A program made the translations under genes and the position numbers. Below the pieces are notes generated by a model. The model made no database searches, was not told the DNA's origin, and worked only from the letters and a program-made list of their open reading frames with translations. Below are positions 10,871 to 59,532 of a DNA stretch of 64,000 bases, in pieces. Source of the DNA: Schistosoma mansoni (lineage: Eukaryota > Platyhelminthes > Trematoda > Strigeidida > Schistosomatidae); NCBI RefSeq assembly GCF_000237925.1, contig NC_031500.1, forward strand, positions 5,825,254 through 5,889,253. Direction: 5' to 3'. Within the stretch, counting starts at the first letter, position 1. Every line of letters begins with the position of its first letter.

Positions 10871-13340
10871 CTGATTTAAATGAATTTCATCTGATTAGTC
10901 AATTAGCTGGATTCGAATTAAGGCCTTAATTCGACACGTGATTGATGAGCCACTTCCCAATTCCTTCAGAATGAAGTTGGGCAGAGCTACAGTATGTTGA
11001 CGAACCAAGCAGAAACACAATAGAAAACTCCGATTTTGACGTTAGATTCACTCACCCATACCGTTAAATGGCACCAATTGGTAATACAGTTGTTAATTCA
11101 CAATGAAACTTCCACTTATGCGTAAATTTGATTCATAAACTCAAGTCCCTACTAAAACTCTTATGCATCAGTCTACACACTAGCTGATAAACTCGTCATG
11201 TCTCTAAAATGTGGTTGAGGTTTCTCAATGTTCCATAAGTATCGTTCATACGTCGAAGATTACAGTCTGGTATAAATCAATAGAGGTCTTCGAGCATGCG
11301 GACTGATGTAAAAAGCAGTTTTGTATGGTTGAATTTATGCCATGATCTTTCAGAAATTAAGGAAATGGTCTGAGACAGAAAATCTTTAAAAGCATTGACC
11401 TTGTGAAAGCGAAATAACCGCCTAGTATATTCTGAAGAAAGTTTGTCATGAAATGTGAAGTAACAATTTAGTTGATTTTCACTTTGTATTCGAAAGATGG
11501 TTATTCTGGTCGGTCAGTTCAATTTCATTTGACTTGAAGCATTGCAATGACAGGACACTCATTTAACTCAGTTATTATGTGACCTCGACCAAATTTTTTT
11601 AAAATGTAGTTGTTTTACTAAGGCTTTATAATGCGAGTACCTGCTCCAGTTTTTCGAATTCTATTAGTAGTTCCTGCTGATTGGCTTGTCATCAGTAGTC
11701 ATAATGGTCGGTAGTTCGCTTTTTAGATGTTCTAGAAACAGCCAAATTCGATGATGATTGTATCCGGATGATTAAAGAGTAACATATTATAGACAAATAT
11801 GAAGATTGGCTATAAAAGTTGAAAAGAAGACAAATTTGAGCGATGATAAGGAAAGACGAAATAAATGCTCTCCGACTGGTTGTTTATTGTTAGATTCAGA
11901 ATACAAGTTGTCTCTACTGTGATTCGACAATGTACAAGATCGATAAACTTCATCGGTTAGTATCCTGTGAAACTAATAAGACCATGATAATGTGTACAAT
12001 TTTAAAGCCACCTACCTTGAGGGTTAATTTACAGTTGAAATTAGCCCGGTTGCAATCCTAAAAGCGAGTACCATAACAAAATGGGTTCATTCGGTTAAAA
12101 GTCATTAATAGTACTCATTTATTGTCATGTGTTATCATTAGTATGTTAATTTAGTGCTTTCGGACGAAACAATTTTGCACAGTCAAGTCACTGTTTCTGA
12201 GAATGCTACATAGTGTATCCAGTCTTTTTAAGCATAGTTTTTAAATATCAGAACTTCTGTGTTAGTTCGAAAGGCCTTCCGCAACACTCCGTATGCTCCA
12301 TATATCGAAGCTCCACTTGTACAGTACGTAGGTAATCTAAGTCCACCCTAATTTTAAAATCTGAAAATCAGTGCTAAATATTCAGAACACATTGCTTAGC
12401 CATATGAAACGCTGCATGTAAAGTCATTTAATCATTACCTTATGAACATCGAATAGTTGGAGTTGTTATAATAAGAGACACAGCTTCGACGCTCCTACAA
12501 CAGTTTTAGGTGAGATGATGCTGATTCGATAACTGAAAGTCATGTACTGTCATTTTAACTCGCGTGAGAGAAATGGCTCTGTGTACAGTGGAACTATATA
12601 ACAGATAGGGTTCGTCTGATATATGTAAGAAGATACATGATGAAACCGTCTGGACTTGTTTGGTTGAATAGGGCCGTCATTAGGTAAATACGTACATTCT
12701 GAATTTAGTTCGTGCTTGGAGGACGGTTCGTCACTAACAATAACGCAGTCACAATGATAGAAAAAACAGTTCAAGAATTTTCAGTGGGAACTAACTGCAT
12801 GAAATTTTCAGTGGCCCGGGATCTGACTCTAATTATACCGTATGACTGATTATTATTGAAATATGAAATTATCGACATAACTTGCATCAGTGAGTAACGG
12901 AATTAGATAAATCAGAAACGAAAATGTACTTCGAATGCGTATATTTTCCACAATCGTTGTTCAGAACAGACAATCAGGGAGACAGCGAAGGAAGAGAATA
13001 GAGAAAGAAACGAAACGGCGCACAGTGGAGAAGGCACGTAAGCCAACACCATTTAATCAGGCGTCAATCAATACTTATAGTCACACAACAATTAGTTACG
13101 GACATGTGGTGAATAGAATAAGGTGTACATACACCTAGGTTCATATAAAAACAGTCAATGTTTATAGGCGAATAGTTGACAAGGTCAAAGTGTTATTTAA
13201 AAAGAATGGATAGATTGGCATATCCCGAAGCCAGAATAAACTCTGTGGGTTTAGCATAGCAACCGACACTACAAGTTAAATGTTTTGAGTGCATACTCTA
13301 TCAACCATTTTTTCATACACTATACTCTGTGTATAACTGT
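10871..13340. other. Intergenic stretch, nothing recognised
   Basis: AT-rich DNA with only short open frames (12550-12774 minus, 12935-13138 plus) that show no family signature and no consistent splice partners. No RNA gene is apparent. Confidence 0.5.
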
Positions 13341-13866
13341 TGTTATATCCTAGCGAAGACATAAGTATGGGTAATTTCCGAGACCTATTAATGAACGATT
13401 ATTTCATGTATATTCTTATTGTTTAACTATTGAGTAACTAGATTGTGTATATCTATATTCATCTTATTATAAGCTTCATTTTGACCTATGAATTATTACT
13501 GCACGATTTACTGTTCCTAAATTATACTCAGTTTATTGATTACTGCATCCCACGTTCACAGTCACATTTGGCTTGATCTTGTACAAATATTGTTTTCTAT
13601 TTTGTGGTGTAATTAGGTCTGTCTGTTTGTCTGATATATAAACCAAGTATCCTTGAAATAAATGATTCGCATAGATTCACATAGCAGAAGATGCAATTGG
13701 TGTTCTGGACTCAAGAGGAAGGGCTGGGCGGATAAAGGACCAATAAAGACGCTAGACTGCTCATACCAGTTGAATGTCATTGATTGTCACAGTGTTAAGA
13801 TTGGAGAAGTCGTATTTCAATTGGTGGATAATTCACGTGATAAAAGACGGACATAAAAATTAATAA
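13341..13866 (+). repeat. LTR-like repeat (solo LTR candidate), copy 1 of 3
   Basis: Starts TGTTATATCC and shares most of its length with an inverted copy at 50653-51154 and a more diverged copy at 41191-41665. It contains a TATA-like 'gatatataaacc' and an AATAAA about 20 bases downstream, the layout expected of a long terminal repeat. No internal element region adjoins it and no target-site duplication was found, so the label is an inference. Confidence 0.6.
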
Positions 13867-15130
13867 CGAATTGTCACACGTCTATTTTTTATAAGTTATA
13901 ACAAATACCTGTGGCATTCTCAGGAGTGTAAGTTGTATAGGAGGCTGTAAGATCCAATGTGTCCTACAGATATACTACTAGATCTGTAAACGAGATACTG
14001 GCAATCCCAGAGTCTATGTGAATGCTATAGTCAGAACAAGGACAATTGGACTTTAAAGTTTATCTGTTTCTCAATATGAAAACACTTAGACTAGTACAAT
14101 AATGAAAGAATTACAGTCATTAAGTGAAACGCAGAAACATACCGACCAGTGTTGCGTGTCTTATGGGAATGAATAAAAATTCTATGTCACATTAATAGAA
14201 GAGGATAATAATGTCTTTCAATTGGTACGTCACGTGCAAGAGCGATAGTTTACAGACACATCAAACCAGATTAACGTAATGGGAGCTTAAGCTACGGTTT
14301 AATTGGTTAGTTATGGATATAACTAACAGACGTGGCACATCTCCTAACTAATATCTACGATTACAGGATGAATCTTTTTCAGTGATGAGGTAAATTCGAC
14401 AGTGATGCTTACATTTTGTGGGAGGTTCGCTCGACTGCTTATACTGATGAGTTGCATGCATTATTATGTCACTAAACCTCCATTTAGATTGAAAAGGTTT
14501 CGAGATGTTTAGTAAATGAGCAAGTGATAGAGAAATATAATGAAATAATTTATAATAGATAAAGGTGATCACAAGAAAACCACACTGGCTAATGGTAGTT
14601 ATGAGTCAAGTTGTCGGCCGAGGTTGTGTTACTGGACTCATCATTTTTACCAATCATATTACGTGATTGTCAAGTCATGACAATGCTTTATGACGATATG
14701 CAGAAACCATTATGAATAACCAGTTATAGTGTTTATTGGTGGTTAGCTAGTTGGAAGTGGGTGTTTTTGTTATAAGCACTTCTGAAACATTAGAAGTTTA
14801 TGGCATTGGAGATTCCAAGCTACCCGATTGTATTCCAAATTGCTGTCCAGAAATATTGGTTCGCCTAGTGTTAATTTTATTAGTGGGCTACAGAGATTTC
14901 ATATTGAACGCTTGATTAACTGACATATATATCGGAGTGGTACGGTAGTATTTTAATGAGGTGACTTCATTAGCTTACCATGTTAAACATCATTTTAGGA
15001 AACTGATGTGATAACCCGATTCATAAACCCAAATAACGACTATGATGGGCTAAGTGGAAAATGATGGCGGCAGTTCAAATAATTGTTAAATTCAAGTGGC
15101 ATAGAGATGATATAATGTCGGAAAAGATTT
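13867..15130. other. Intergenic stretch, nothing recognised
   Basis: Only short, unconserved-looking open frames (for example 14348-14572 minus). No repeat family seen elsewhere in the window matches it. Confidence 0.45.
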
Positions 15131-15703
15131 GTAGCTCAAGTGGATGATTTTGATGAAGTTTTGTCCACTGGGCTGGATGGTTTGATCGTGGAGATTTCAT
15201 CGTCTTTCTGAAAGACATCATCAGCACAAACTTCTGGTAGAAGTGGAGTGTTCGAATTTCTCCACATGTGGTTCACCGCTTGTCCTGTACACCTCGATGT
15301 TAATTGAATCTTGTTGACCTTAAATCTGTCATTGTTTTTTTCTTTGTTTTGGTTGTATCTCATATTAGTTTGATTTTTGTTCCTGCTTGTTTATTGCTGT
15401 TTGACCTGAGTGCAAAGCTTTAAAAAAGTCTCCGGTGTTTTTGGAAATGCCTCCATTCAAAATCTCCACATTTCTCCAGTCGAATGTGTGTCCGCAGTTG
15501 TCCAAGTGAAGGCATGTCACAGCGTTTGACTGCTAATTAATATTCATGCGGGTGAAGATAAAGAGGGCGTCCGTTTTGTCTGGTGTAGTGTTTGCCGCAG
15601 TTGGTACAATTTATTTTGTTGATGATGCTTGGTTTGTCTTCTTTTGTCATTTCATTCTTTGGTCTGCAAAAGATTGAATGGAGGGATTTTATTGGTTTGT
15701 GCA
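15131..15703 (-). mobile_element. Penelope-like element fragment with GIY-YIG endonuclease end
   Basis: The minus strand at about 15.45-15.64 kb reads INKINCTNCGKHYTRQNGRP followed by LYLHPHEY, then a segment like LAVKRCDMPS. This is the zinc-finger-linked GIY-YIG endonuclease layout of Penelope-like retroelements, whose usual form is V-Y-K-I-x-C-x-x-C-x-x-x-Y-x-G-Q-T-G-R. Frameshifts and stops follow within 100 codons. The untranslated 3' part at 15172-15365 is nearly identical to an inverted copy at 20558-20750. Only the 3' end of the element is present. Confidence 0.75.
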
Positions 15704-15708
15704 GAAAC
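15704..15708. repeat. Target-site duplication of the LTR element, left side
   Basis: The 5-bp sequence gaaac directly abuts the left LTR and is repeated at 20535-20539 directly after the right LTR, as expected for integrase-mediated insertion. Confidence 0.9.
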
Positions 15709-16055
15709 TGTTATGTCTTGTAGGTTGAACGCTTTATTCAGTTCTTACGCTATTCGGATAACCCCCAGACTAGCACTACTCAGCAACTCGAAGACCAGAG
15801 AGAAGACACGAGTAACAGAGAAAACCTTTACTGCAAGGATCAGTTTTGTACAGAAAATCGTAGGTATTTATAGATGTTTGCTTAAGTTAAATCAACATCC
15901 TAATTCAGCCAATCCAATTAACGACATATATTGCTACTGACCAATGGTAGCGTGCCACGTTGGAACTCCAGAATGTTCTGTCGAACTGTGATTGGTTGGG
16001 ACTCTTTTTGAGCCTCTGGAGGCTCTGTTGGAGTTCGCTGGAATCCGACTTAACA
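15709..16055 (-). repeat. LTR (3' LTR of the minus-strand Gypsy element)
   Basis: 347 bp, identical to the repeat at 20188-20534 except for a patch of three adjacent bases near its outer end. It starts and ends with the TG/CA dinucleotides. Confidence 0.95.
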
Positions 16056-17400
16056 CCTCCCCCGAATGAGACTTCTTCCTAGGGTCAACCTGTAGTTTGA
16101 TGACTGGGTTGCGACGTCGTCCCATTATTCTCGTCGTCTTCCCTGTCCACGGCTTCCTTCCAGTGTTCTTTGGCGTTTGTGGCGTTGGTGCGTCTAAGAT
16201 TAAATCTAACGGAAAATTCGGCGGGTTACTTCGATTCTGAATCATTCTTTTGTCTTTAAGGATTTGATTTGTGTGTCGTATGCACATCCCAAAAGTTCCT
16301 CGAACTCTGTACAGAACTCTTCCCAATTTTTGTACAACTTCTCCCGGCTCCCATCGGTTCTTCCCGATGTAGGATTCAATGTAAACTTTGTCGCCGACAT
16401 TGATGTTCCGAATACTTGGATTGTGACTGCGCTCATCAACTAATTGGGATGGCAACATGGCATTGAAGACGGTTCGAACGCGTCTTCCGAACATGACTTC
16501 CGCAGGAGACTTGCCGTCCGGAACATTCGGATTCGGAGTGGATCTGTAGGATGTTAAAAATTTCGTGATCACCTGCTCAGTCGGCCCTTCGCCTCCCCCC
16601 TTCAGTAATGCTCGTTTAAAAGTGTCCACGAAGCGTTCTGCTTGTCCGTTAGATTGTGGATGATAGGGTGGAGAACGAAGATGAGTTATTCCGTTCGCTT
16701 TACAGAAATGCTTAAACGATTCTGCGGCGAATTGCGAGCCGTTGTCTGTTACTAAGGTCTCTGGTACTCCAAAACAGCTAAACAGGGTAGACAGCTTGTA
16801 GATTGTTTATGAGGTTGTACAATTTGGCATGGTATATACTTCCGGCCATTTAGTAAATGCATCTACGATAATTAGAAACATTTTTCCTTGGATTGGACCA
16901 GCAAAATCGGCATGAATTCTTTCCCAGGGTCCTGCAGGCGTAGGCCAATACTGAGGTTCGCATTTCACAGGATTTCTAGCGGCTTGAATGCATGATGGAC
17001 AGTTACGGCATTTATTCTCGATATCTTTGTCCATTGACGGCCAATAAGCATAACTACGAGCCAACGATTTCATTTTATTGATTCCAGGATGGCCACTGTG
17101 AAACTGCTTGAGAACCTTGTAACGTAATAACTTCGGAATAACAATGCGATCACCGAACATAATACACGAGTCAACAACCATTAAAGAGTCCCGTCGACGA
17201 AAATATTGCAAAAGTTCTCCGTCAAGGCGATTGTTTGGCCATTTGGACGAGAGATAGCATTTGACTGTGCTCAGTATCTTATCACTTTCAGTGATCCTCT
17301 TGATAGTTTCAAAGGTTACTGGGAGTCCATTGATTGCGTCATCCAATACACGATGAACTTCTTCTTCGGCTTTTATATTTGCTACAAGAGTCTCCTCTGG
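16000..17400 (-). pseudogene. Integrase region of the Gypsy element (approximate limits)
   Basis: It carries the zinc-binding HHCC block, catalytic-core text around DFAGPIQGKMFLIIVDAFTK and a C-terminal basic part. It inserts the cDNA copy in intact relatives. Treated here as a fossil part of the element above; limits are approximate. Confidence 0.8.
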
Positions 17401-17499
17401 GGTTTTTGATTGGGAGCCTATTAATCTTGACAATGCGTCAGCTTGTCCGAAGGCGGTAGTAGACTGATACTTTATCTTGAAGTCGTAACAAGAAGTGTG

Positions 17500-20162
17500 G
17501 TTGCCCATCGTTGGAGTCGGTTAGCTGTATGAACTGGAATACCTTTCTTTGACCCAAAAACTGCAAGTAGTGGTTTATGATCTGTTATTAGAGTAAAATG
17601 TCGGCCATATATCATCTTATGGAACTTCTTCACTGCAAAGATAATTGATAGGGCCTCTTTTTCAATCTGACTATAGTTCTTTTCGATCGTTGTCAAAGAT
17701 CTGGCAGCGTGTGAGATAGCTTTTTCAGACCCATCAGGAAAAATGTGAGAGATAACTGCACCCACACCATAGTTAGAAGCATCTGAAGCGACGACTATCG
17801 GTAGCGAAGGATCATAGTGTGTCAATAATAGATTGGAAGTCAGGAGTTGCTTGATTTTCTCGAAAGACGCTTGGTAGTCTGCAGACCAATTCCATCTCTT
17901 ATTCGTTTGTAGTAGGTTGTTTAGTGGAGCACATAGACGATGGAGATCAGGGAGGAAGGTGCCATAATGGCTGACCAACCCCAAGAATGATCGTAGGGTG
18001 GTAATGTCCCTGGGTCTAGGCATTGTTTTCACTGCTTCAATGTTCTCTGGATCTGGTCGTCTTCCGTCTTTATCTATTATGAACCCCAGGTACCGTACTT
18101 GCTGCATATAGAAGTCACATTTTTCCGCTCGGAGTCGAAAACCATAATCGGCTACGCGTTCTAGTACCTGGTCTAGTTTCTTCTGCAGGTCCATTTTATC
18201 TACTGCCATAATTATGATGTCGTCTAAGTAAGCTGCTGCCCCTGGAATACCTTGTAACATGGTATCCATAACTTGCTGAAAAATAGAAGGCGCTGTCTTC
18301 ACCCCAAAAGGTAGTCGGTTATACCGGAACAGACCTTTGTGTGTGTTGATCGTTAAAAGATCTTTGCTTTCATCAGATACTGGGATTTGAAGATATGCGT
18401 CTGATAAGTCCAATTTCGCAAAATATCTGCCACCGTTCAGCTTAGCGAAAAGATCTTCTGGTAAGGGCAACGGATACTGATGGGACTCTAGAGCTTCATT
18501 TAATCCTGTGGAGTAGTCTGCACATAGACGGACACTTCCATTCGACTTCTTGACCACCACTATTGGTGCAGCCCAGTTCGAGAAGTTCACAGGCTCGATA
18601 ACACCCATTTGCTGAAGTCGCTGTAATTCCTGTTCGACTATTGGAAGAGCAACATAGGGCACAGGTCTTTTAGGTCGAAAAATGGGAGTAGTTGCAGGCT
18701 TTAGAGTTAGCACTGCTTTAGCCTTCGTGCACTCGCCTAATCCTTCTTGAAACACGTCTTGGTGTTTTTGTAGCATGGCACTTTTCTGACTCCACTCTGA
18801 GGTGTTGTAAGTTGTGATTCGTTTACAGATACTGTTAATAGAGTGGTCTGCTAGGTCAAGTGTTTCTATAAGATCCAACCCCATTAAGTCGAGTGCTGGC
18901 TTCTTTGTAAGATACACTGTTGCATTTGTTGTTACCGCATCTTTAGACACAATACAAGGTATCTCTCCAACAATGTTTAACTTTCCACCTGATGCACTGT
19001 GTGCTATTTGTGTTGTTCGATGCACCGAGGGTCGCCCAATCTTCTTCCAAATTTCTGGACTTATCAAAGTAATATCAGAAGCAGTATCAAGCTGAAGTCG
19101 AATGCGGTGTTTATTAATATCCAAGGTTACGTACTTTCTCTGGCGGCAACTTCGAGCTTTGTTATGCGATACCAATATTCTTTTCGTTAATGTCGCAGAC
19201 CTGTATTTCTTGAAGTAAGGTTTTGCAAAATGTCGTTTATAGTTTCTTTTCCTGCAGCTGGTTTCTATATGGCCCTTTCGATGACACTTACTACAACAAT
19301 GTTCTTTATACGGGCAAAACTTCTTATAGTGCCAGTCTCCACATGCCCAGCATGGAGATGATGGTTTGCCGCCGTTATTACGATAATTACATGTGCTGGA
19401 ACCTTGCAAGGATTTTCTCTTGACTGCATTGACGTTATGGAAACAGTTACCGCTTTCTACCTTTGAGGTATCATGCTTCAAGTTCACTAACCTTTGGCAC
19501 TCGGTAGTAACTTCTTGTAGAGTTACGTTTGGACACTGTTCCATTTTACTTAAAATTCTGGTTCTGATGTCGGCGTCTTCTGAAGACTGTAAGCTGCATA
19601 CGAAAACAAGACATTTGAATTGGTCTTCTGTCATTGCTGATAGTTTAAAGCGCTCACATTCACGATTAACTATGCTAGCATGTTGCACCCAATCATCGTT
19701 GCCAGCTTTTACTATCTTCAAGCACTGATACCGAATATTGAACAAGGAAGACTGTTCACCGAAAATTTGCGATAAAATTTTAACTGTTTCTTCGAATGAA
19801 ATGTCTCTTGGGTTCTTGGGCAGAATGTAATTAGTGTATCGTTCATGCTCAACGGTCCCCAGCTTTCGTAGTAGCACCCTGATCTTGGCAGCATCATCAA
19901 ACGTTTCTAGGTCAACATTAAATACATCTTCATATTTCTTGTACCAAGATTCGAATGTTACACCAGCCAAACCATCAAAATGAAATTCATGAATAGAATC
20001 AATGACATAATCAGCATGCGATTTAGCAGAAGCATCTGTAAGTCCATTCTTGTTCAGGTTCATTTGCTGGGTCAGTGTTTCAAGTATGCGAATCTGGAAC
20101 TGCTCGAAACGTTTTTCATGGCGCTCAAGAAAAGCTTCAAATTGGTCAAAGATAATAGACAT
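17500..20162 (-). pseudogene. Gag - protease - reverse transcriptase - RNase H region of the Gypsy element (approximate limits)
   Basis: A long gag-pol reading region starts just inside the 5' LTR (MSIIFDQFEAFLERHEKRFE). The gag part fills about the first 300 residues, then come two zinc knuckles, the DTAS protease, RT with WAAPIVVVKKSNGSVRLCAD and AYLDDIIIM, and RNase H. It belongs to the mobile element, not the host gene set. Confidence 0.88.
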
Positions 20163-20187
20163 CTTGATAAATTACCCCGTCGCCAGT

Positions 20188-20534
20188 TGTTATGTCTTGT
20201 AGGTTGAACGCTTTATTCAGTTCTTACGCTATTCGGATAACCCCCAGACTAGCACTACTCAGCAACTCGAAGACCAGAGAGAAGACACGAGTAACAGAGA
20301 AAACCTTTACTGCAAGGATCAGTTTTGTACAGAAAATCGTAGGTATTTATAGATGTTTGCTTAAGTTAAATCAACATCCTAATTCAGCCAATCCAATTAA
20401 CGACATATATTGCTACTGACCAATGGTAGCGTGCCACGTTGGAACTCCAGAATGTTCTGTCGAACTGTGATTGGTTGGGACTCTTTTTGAGCCTCTGGAG
20501 GCTCTGTTGGAGTTCGCTGGAAGATGACTTAACA
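20188..20534 (-). repeat. LTR (5' LTR of the minus-strand Gypsy element)
   Basis: 347 bp, paired with 15709-16055. The flanking gaaac at 20535-20539 completes the target-site duplication. Confidence 0.95.
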
Positions 20535-20539
20535 GAAAC

Positions 20540-20880
20540 ATAGGAAAAAAAATCAAACCAATAAGAGATACAACCAAAACAAAGAAAAAAACAATGACAG
20601 ATTTAAGGTCAACAAGATTCAATTAACATCGAGGTGTACAGGACAAGCGGTGAACCACATGTGGAGAAATTCGAACACTCCACTTCTACCAGAAGTTTGT
20701 GCTGATGATGTCTTTCAGAAAGACGATGAAATCTCCACGACCAAACCATCCAGATCAAAGAACAATAGTCCATCAAAAAAAGCAACGCCTGTACAAGGCA
20801 GGTTAATATGTACGTTGATGAGAAATATGAAGATTAAAAAACACTTGGCGGAAAAATATTTAAATATTCAGACATGACTT
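20540..20880 (+). mobile_element. Penelope-like 3' untranslated fragment, inverted relative to the left flank
   Basis: About 190 bp (20558-20750) are almost identical, with about one difference, to the reverse complement of 15172-15365. The LTR element therefore sits between two oppositely oriented pieces of the same Penelope-like family. Such inverted partial copies are known for Penelope-like insertions. Confidence 0.65.
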
Positions 20881-21860
20881 ATGGAACTACATTTAGGGAC
20901 CTAGAGTGTGTAATAGAATTTTCATAAGGCATTGCTGTGGTTATCTAAGCAACATTTATAAATATGTATTTGTTACAATGAGAACTAGAGAGCGTCGAGT
21001 CAATGTTGAATCTAATATGGTTCTCCTGAAAACAACATACTTTCCCACAACAGTAGGTTGTGATTTGATGCTATGAAATATATTTTATTCCAAAAACGGG
21101 TTTGGAAGTAGTTCATATGAAATGTGTTTGGCTCGCTGGTGTGAAGATATATATATGTGGTAAGAAGTATCAAAAACATGGTGGATCTAGCAAATTAATA
21201 AAACATGTGTGGATTATTTTCGGGATTCAGGTTATCCAACAGATTCGACGTACGAAAGAACAGTCGTGACAAGTAGTAATGATCCAAAAGGAATGGGAGT
21301 AAACACGCATTATTATAACCAACTACTGGGTGTGCGTGATGTTAGTAACTTTCTCACTTGGTTGAATCAGTAAAAATCTGAAACGTTCAGATAAGTCCGT
21401 GGCTCTCAGCATATGAACAACATGAAACGTGTTCAAGGTTGCAGAAACTTAATAATCGTGCGACCATTTTAAGAATTAGAACTACGAACTTATGAATATA
21501 CCTATCGGAAGTGATGGTGTTGGCACCTTTTAAATTCTTTGGGGGAGAAATGACGTCTAACGTATTTCCGCAAGTACTGAGAATTAGTACTCTGTGTTAG
21601 CCCTTAATCACGCCACATATTATTAATATTTTTGCCATTTAGATCCAGAATTGTTGGAACAAAAGATAACTCCTTCTGTATTAAAAAATGTTTTCTTGCC
21701 GATGAGATACAGAACCCATAGGTTAAATTGGTCATTTCTTCTGAACACAATTGTATTGAGACCTGAAGAGCGCTCAACACATACTCAAGGTCATCGTTGG
21801 CTCAACTTGTCCTGACATGTGTGTGTGTAAGGCGTGTTATTCTCTGAAGTTCTTCTCTAG
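20881..21860. other. Region upstream of the first identified EPRS exon
   Basis: The EPRS start codon and first exon should lie here or further left but were not identified. One frame open from about 21643 to 21814 after an acceptor-like 'gccatttag' has no resemblance to EPRS, so it is not called. Confidence 0.4.
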
Positions 21861-58179
<36,319 letters not shown>

Positions 58180-58265
58180 AGGCTAATTTGTTTACACACG
58201 TGTACATGTAAAAAATCCTTTTTCGTTAAAATGAAAAACAATAATGTTCTGTTTTCATTTCAGCA

Positions 58266-58271
58266 AATAAA
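58266..58271 (+). terminator. Polyadenylation signal of EPRS
   Basis: AATAAA 87 bases after the EPRS stop codon, the first canonical signal downstream. Confidence 0.65.
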
Positions 58272-58279
58272 CTCAATTG

Positions 58280-59442
58280 GATCTCAATACTTTTTTATTC
58301 GTCCGAGTTTCATCCTTTAATATTCAAGAAAGTCGGTCTAGAGTTTCTGGGCTAGGGTAATACTTGTTACCCATATTTCCTAAGTTATAGGTCAAAGTGT
58401 GATGCTATCTAAAAAAAATTCAAGCACTTTATAGCTTTACCTGTAATTTTGCGTATCGACCGAAAATAGTAGCTTGTTTCTGGCACAAACTTTTATTAAC
58501 ATATGTATGACATATGTAATAACATTTATTCGAATCCATCCAGTATGCAAATCGAAGACATCTAAATATGAACGGACGAAGAGTCTATACAACAACTGCG
58601 AGCAGTTGTGAGTAGAAAAATACATAATAACAGGTTATTGTATGTGTTTATGAAAGCGGACTGGCTTCTAAAATAAATTGGTTAGGTGCTTCTTCACTGA
58701 AAAAGAAAGGTTAGTGAAAGATATTCGAGACAGTCTACTTGTTCATAGCTACACTCCAGTTTCACCTCTATTTAGATATAACGCTAACTGTGCATTAACC
58801 CAAACCTTTCATGCATTATAAAGCGCATTCAATTTCTGTACCCATATATAGTGATACACGTGGAAGATATCCATTCTCACTAATCTCGTTTGTGGAGCTA
58901 GTCGGTTAGCTACTGTACTGATATTATTCCTGGAGTTCCCCAACAGACTTATATGACAACCATACTAGGTGAAGACACTGACTACGTTCAATATATCCTA
59001 AAGCAATTGGAAATTTAAGAATGCGTTGTGTGAATTCCGCCCTTCCGAAATGTAAAATTATCCTCTCAGACTAGTGTTTGCCAACACGTACTGTGAAAAT
59101 AAGGAGTGTAGTGATTAACTGTGTAAATTACTTTAACTTCTACGAGGTTGTGATATACATGTCATACTGGTCGTCGACTAAACTACAGCACAGGTATAGA
59201 AGACGCGTTTGCTATTCGCGTAAATATGTAACGTACTACACGGTAAAATTTATACGACAGTCCAAATTATAACTATATTCTTCTGCATGTTTTTTCGTCT
59301 GATTCATTTTAAATATAATGTAGCCTTTCTAATTGACATTCCAAATGAAACAAAGAAAACTATTACGAATTGAATAAATAATCTTTAGAAAGTAGCTTCA
59401 ATCAGTCAGTGGTACAAATAATAATGTATTCTAGATCTTAAA
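58280..59442. other. Intergenic stretch after EPRS, nothing recognised
   Basis: Short open frames only (58437-58625 minus, 59078-59272 plus), with no family signal. Confidence 0.45.
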
Positions 59443-59532
59443 GTTGAATTCATGATTCGATGAAAGCTAGACTACCATGGAAAACCTGGAAACACTGGAC
59501 GGCCGTTTCCTTAATCGACTCATGAATTCAAC
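59443..59532. repeat. 90-bp element with terminal inverted repeats
   Basis: Perfect 13-bp ends (gttgaattcatga / tcatgaattcaac), extending to 19 bp with one mismatch, enclose 'actaccatggaaaacctgga' and 'cactggacggccgtttcc'. The inner text looks like a piece of a schistosome dispersed repeat, but this is from memory only. Confidence 0.55.

Larger units (their letters stand above)
15709..20534 (-). mobile_element. Ty3/Gypsy LTR retrotransposon, nearly whole and young
   Basis: Two 347-bp LTRs, TG...CA ended, bracket an internal region read on the minus strand, with a 5-bp target duplication (gaaac). Parts in order are a gag region with two zinc knuckles (CWACGDWHYKKFC and CSKCHRKGHIETSC), an aspartic protease (LDTASDITLIS), reverse transcriptase with AYLDDII, RNase H (DASNYGVGAVI, TDHKPLL), and integrase with an HHCC finger (GHPGINKMKSLARSYAYWPS) and a DFAGP...VDAFTKWPEVY core. 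A candidate primer binding site (tggcgacgggg) lies 2 bases inside the 5' LTR. RT and protease features resemble the Mag-like branch, but the clade is not settled. The LTRs differ only in one short patch, so the insertion is recent. The coding part is broken, with about two interruptions. Confidence 0.93.

Noticed and set aside
15629-15940. 103-codon plus-strand frame and its twin at 20192-20419
   Set aside because: Antisense reading through the two LTRs; identical because the LTRs are.
21643-21814. Candidate extra EPRS exon (open frame after an acceptor-like site)
   Set aside because: The frame reads PELLEQKITPSVLKNVF and ends in a stop without a donor in frame; no match to the EPRS N-terminus.
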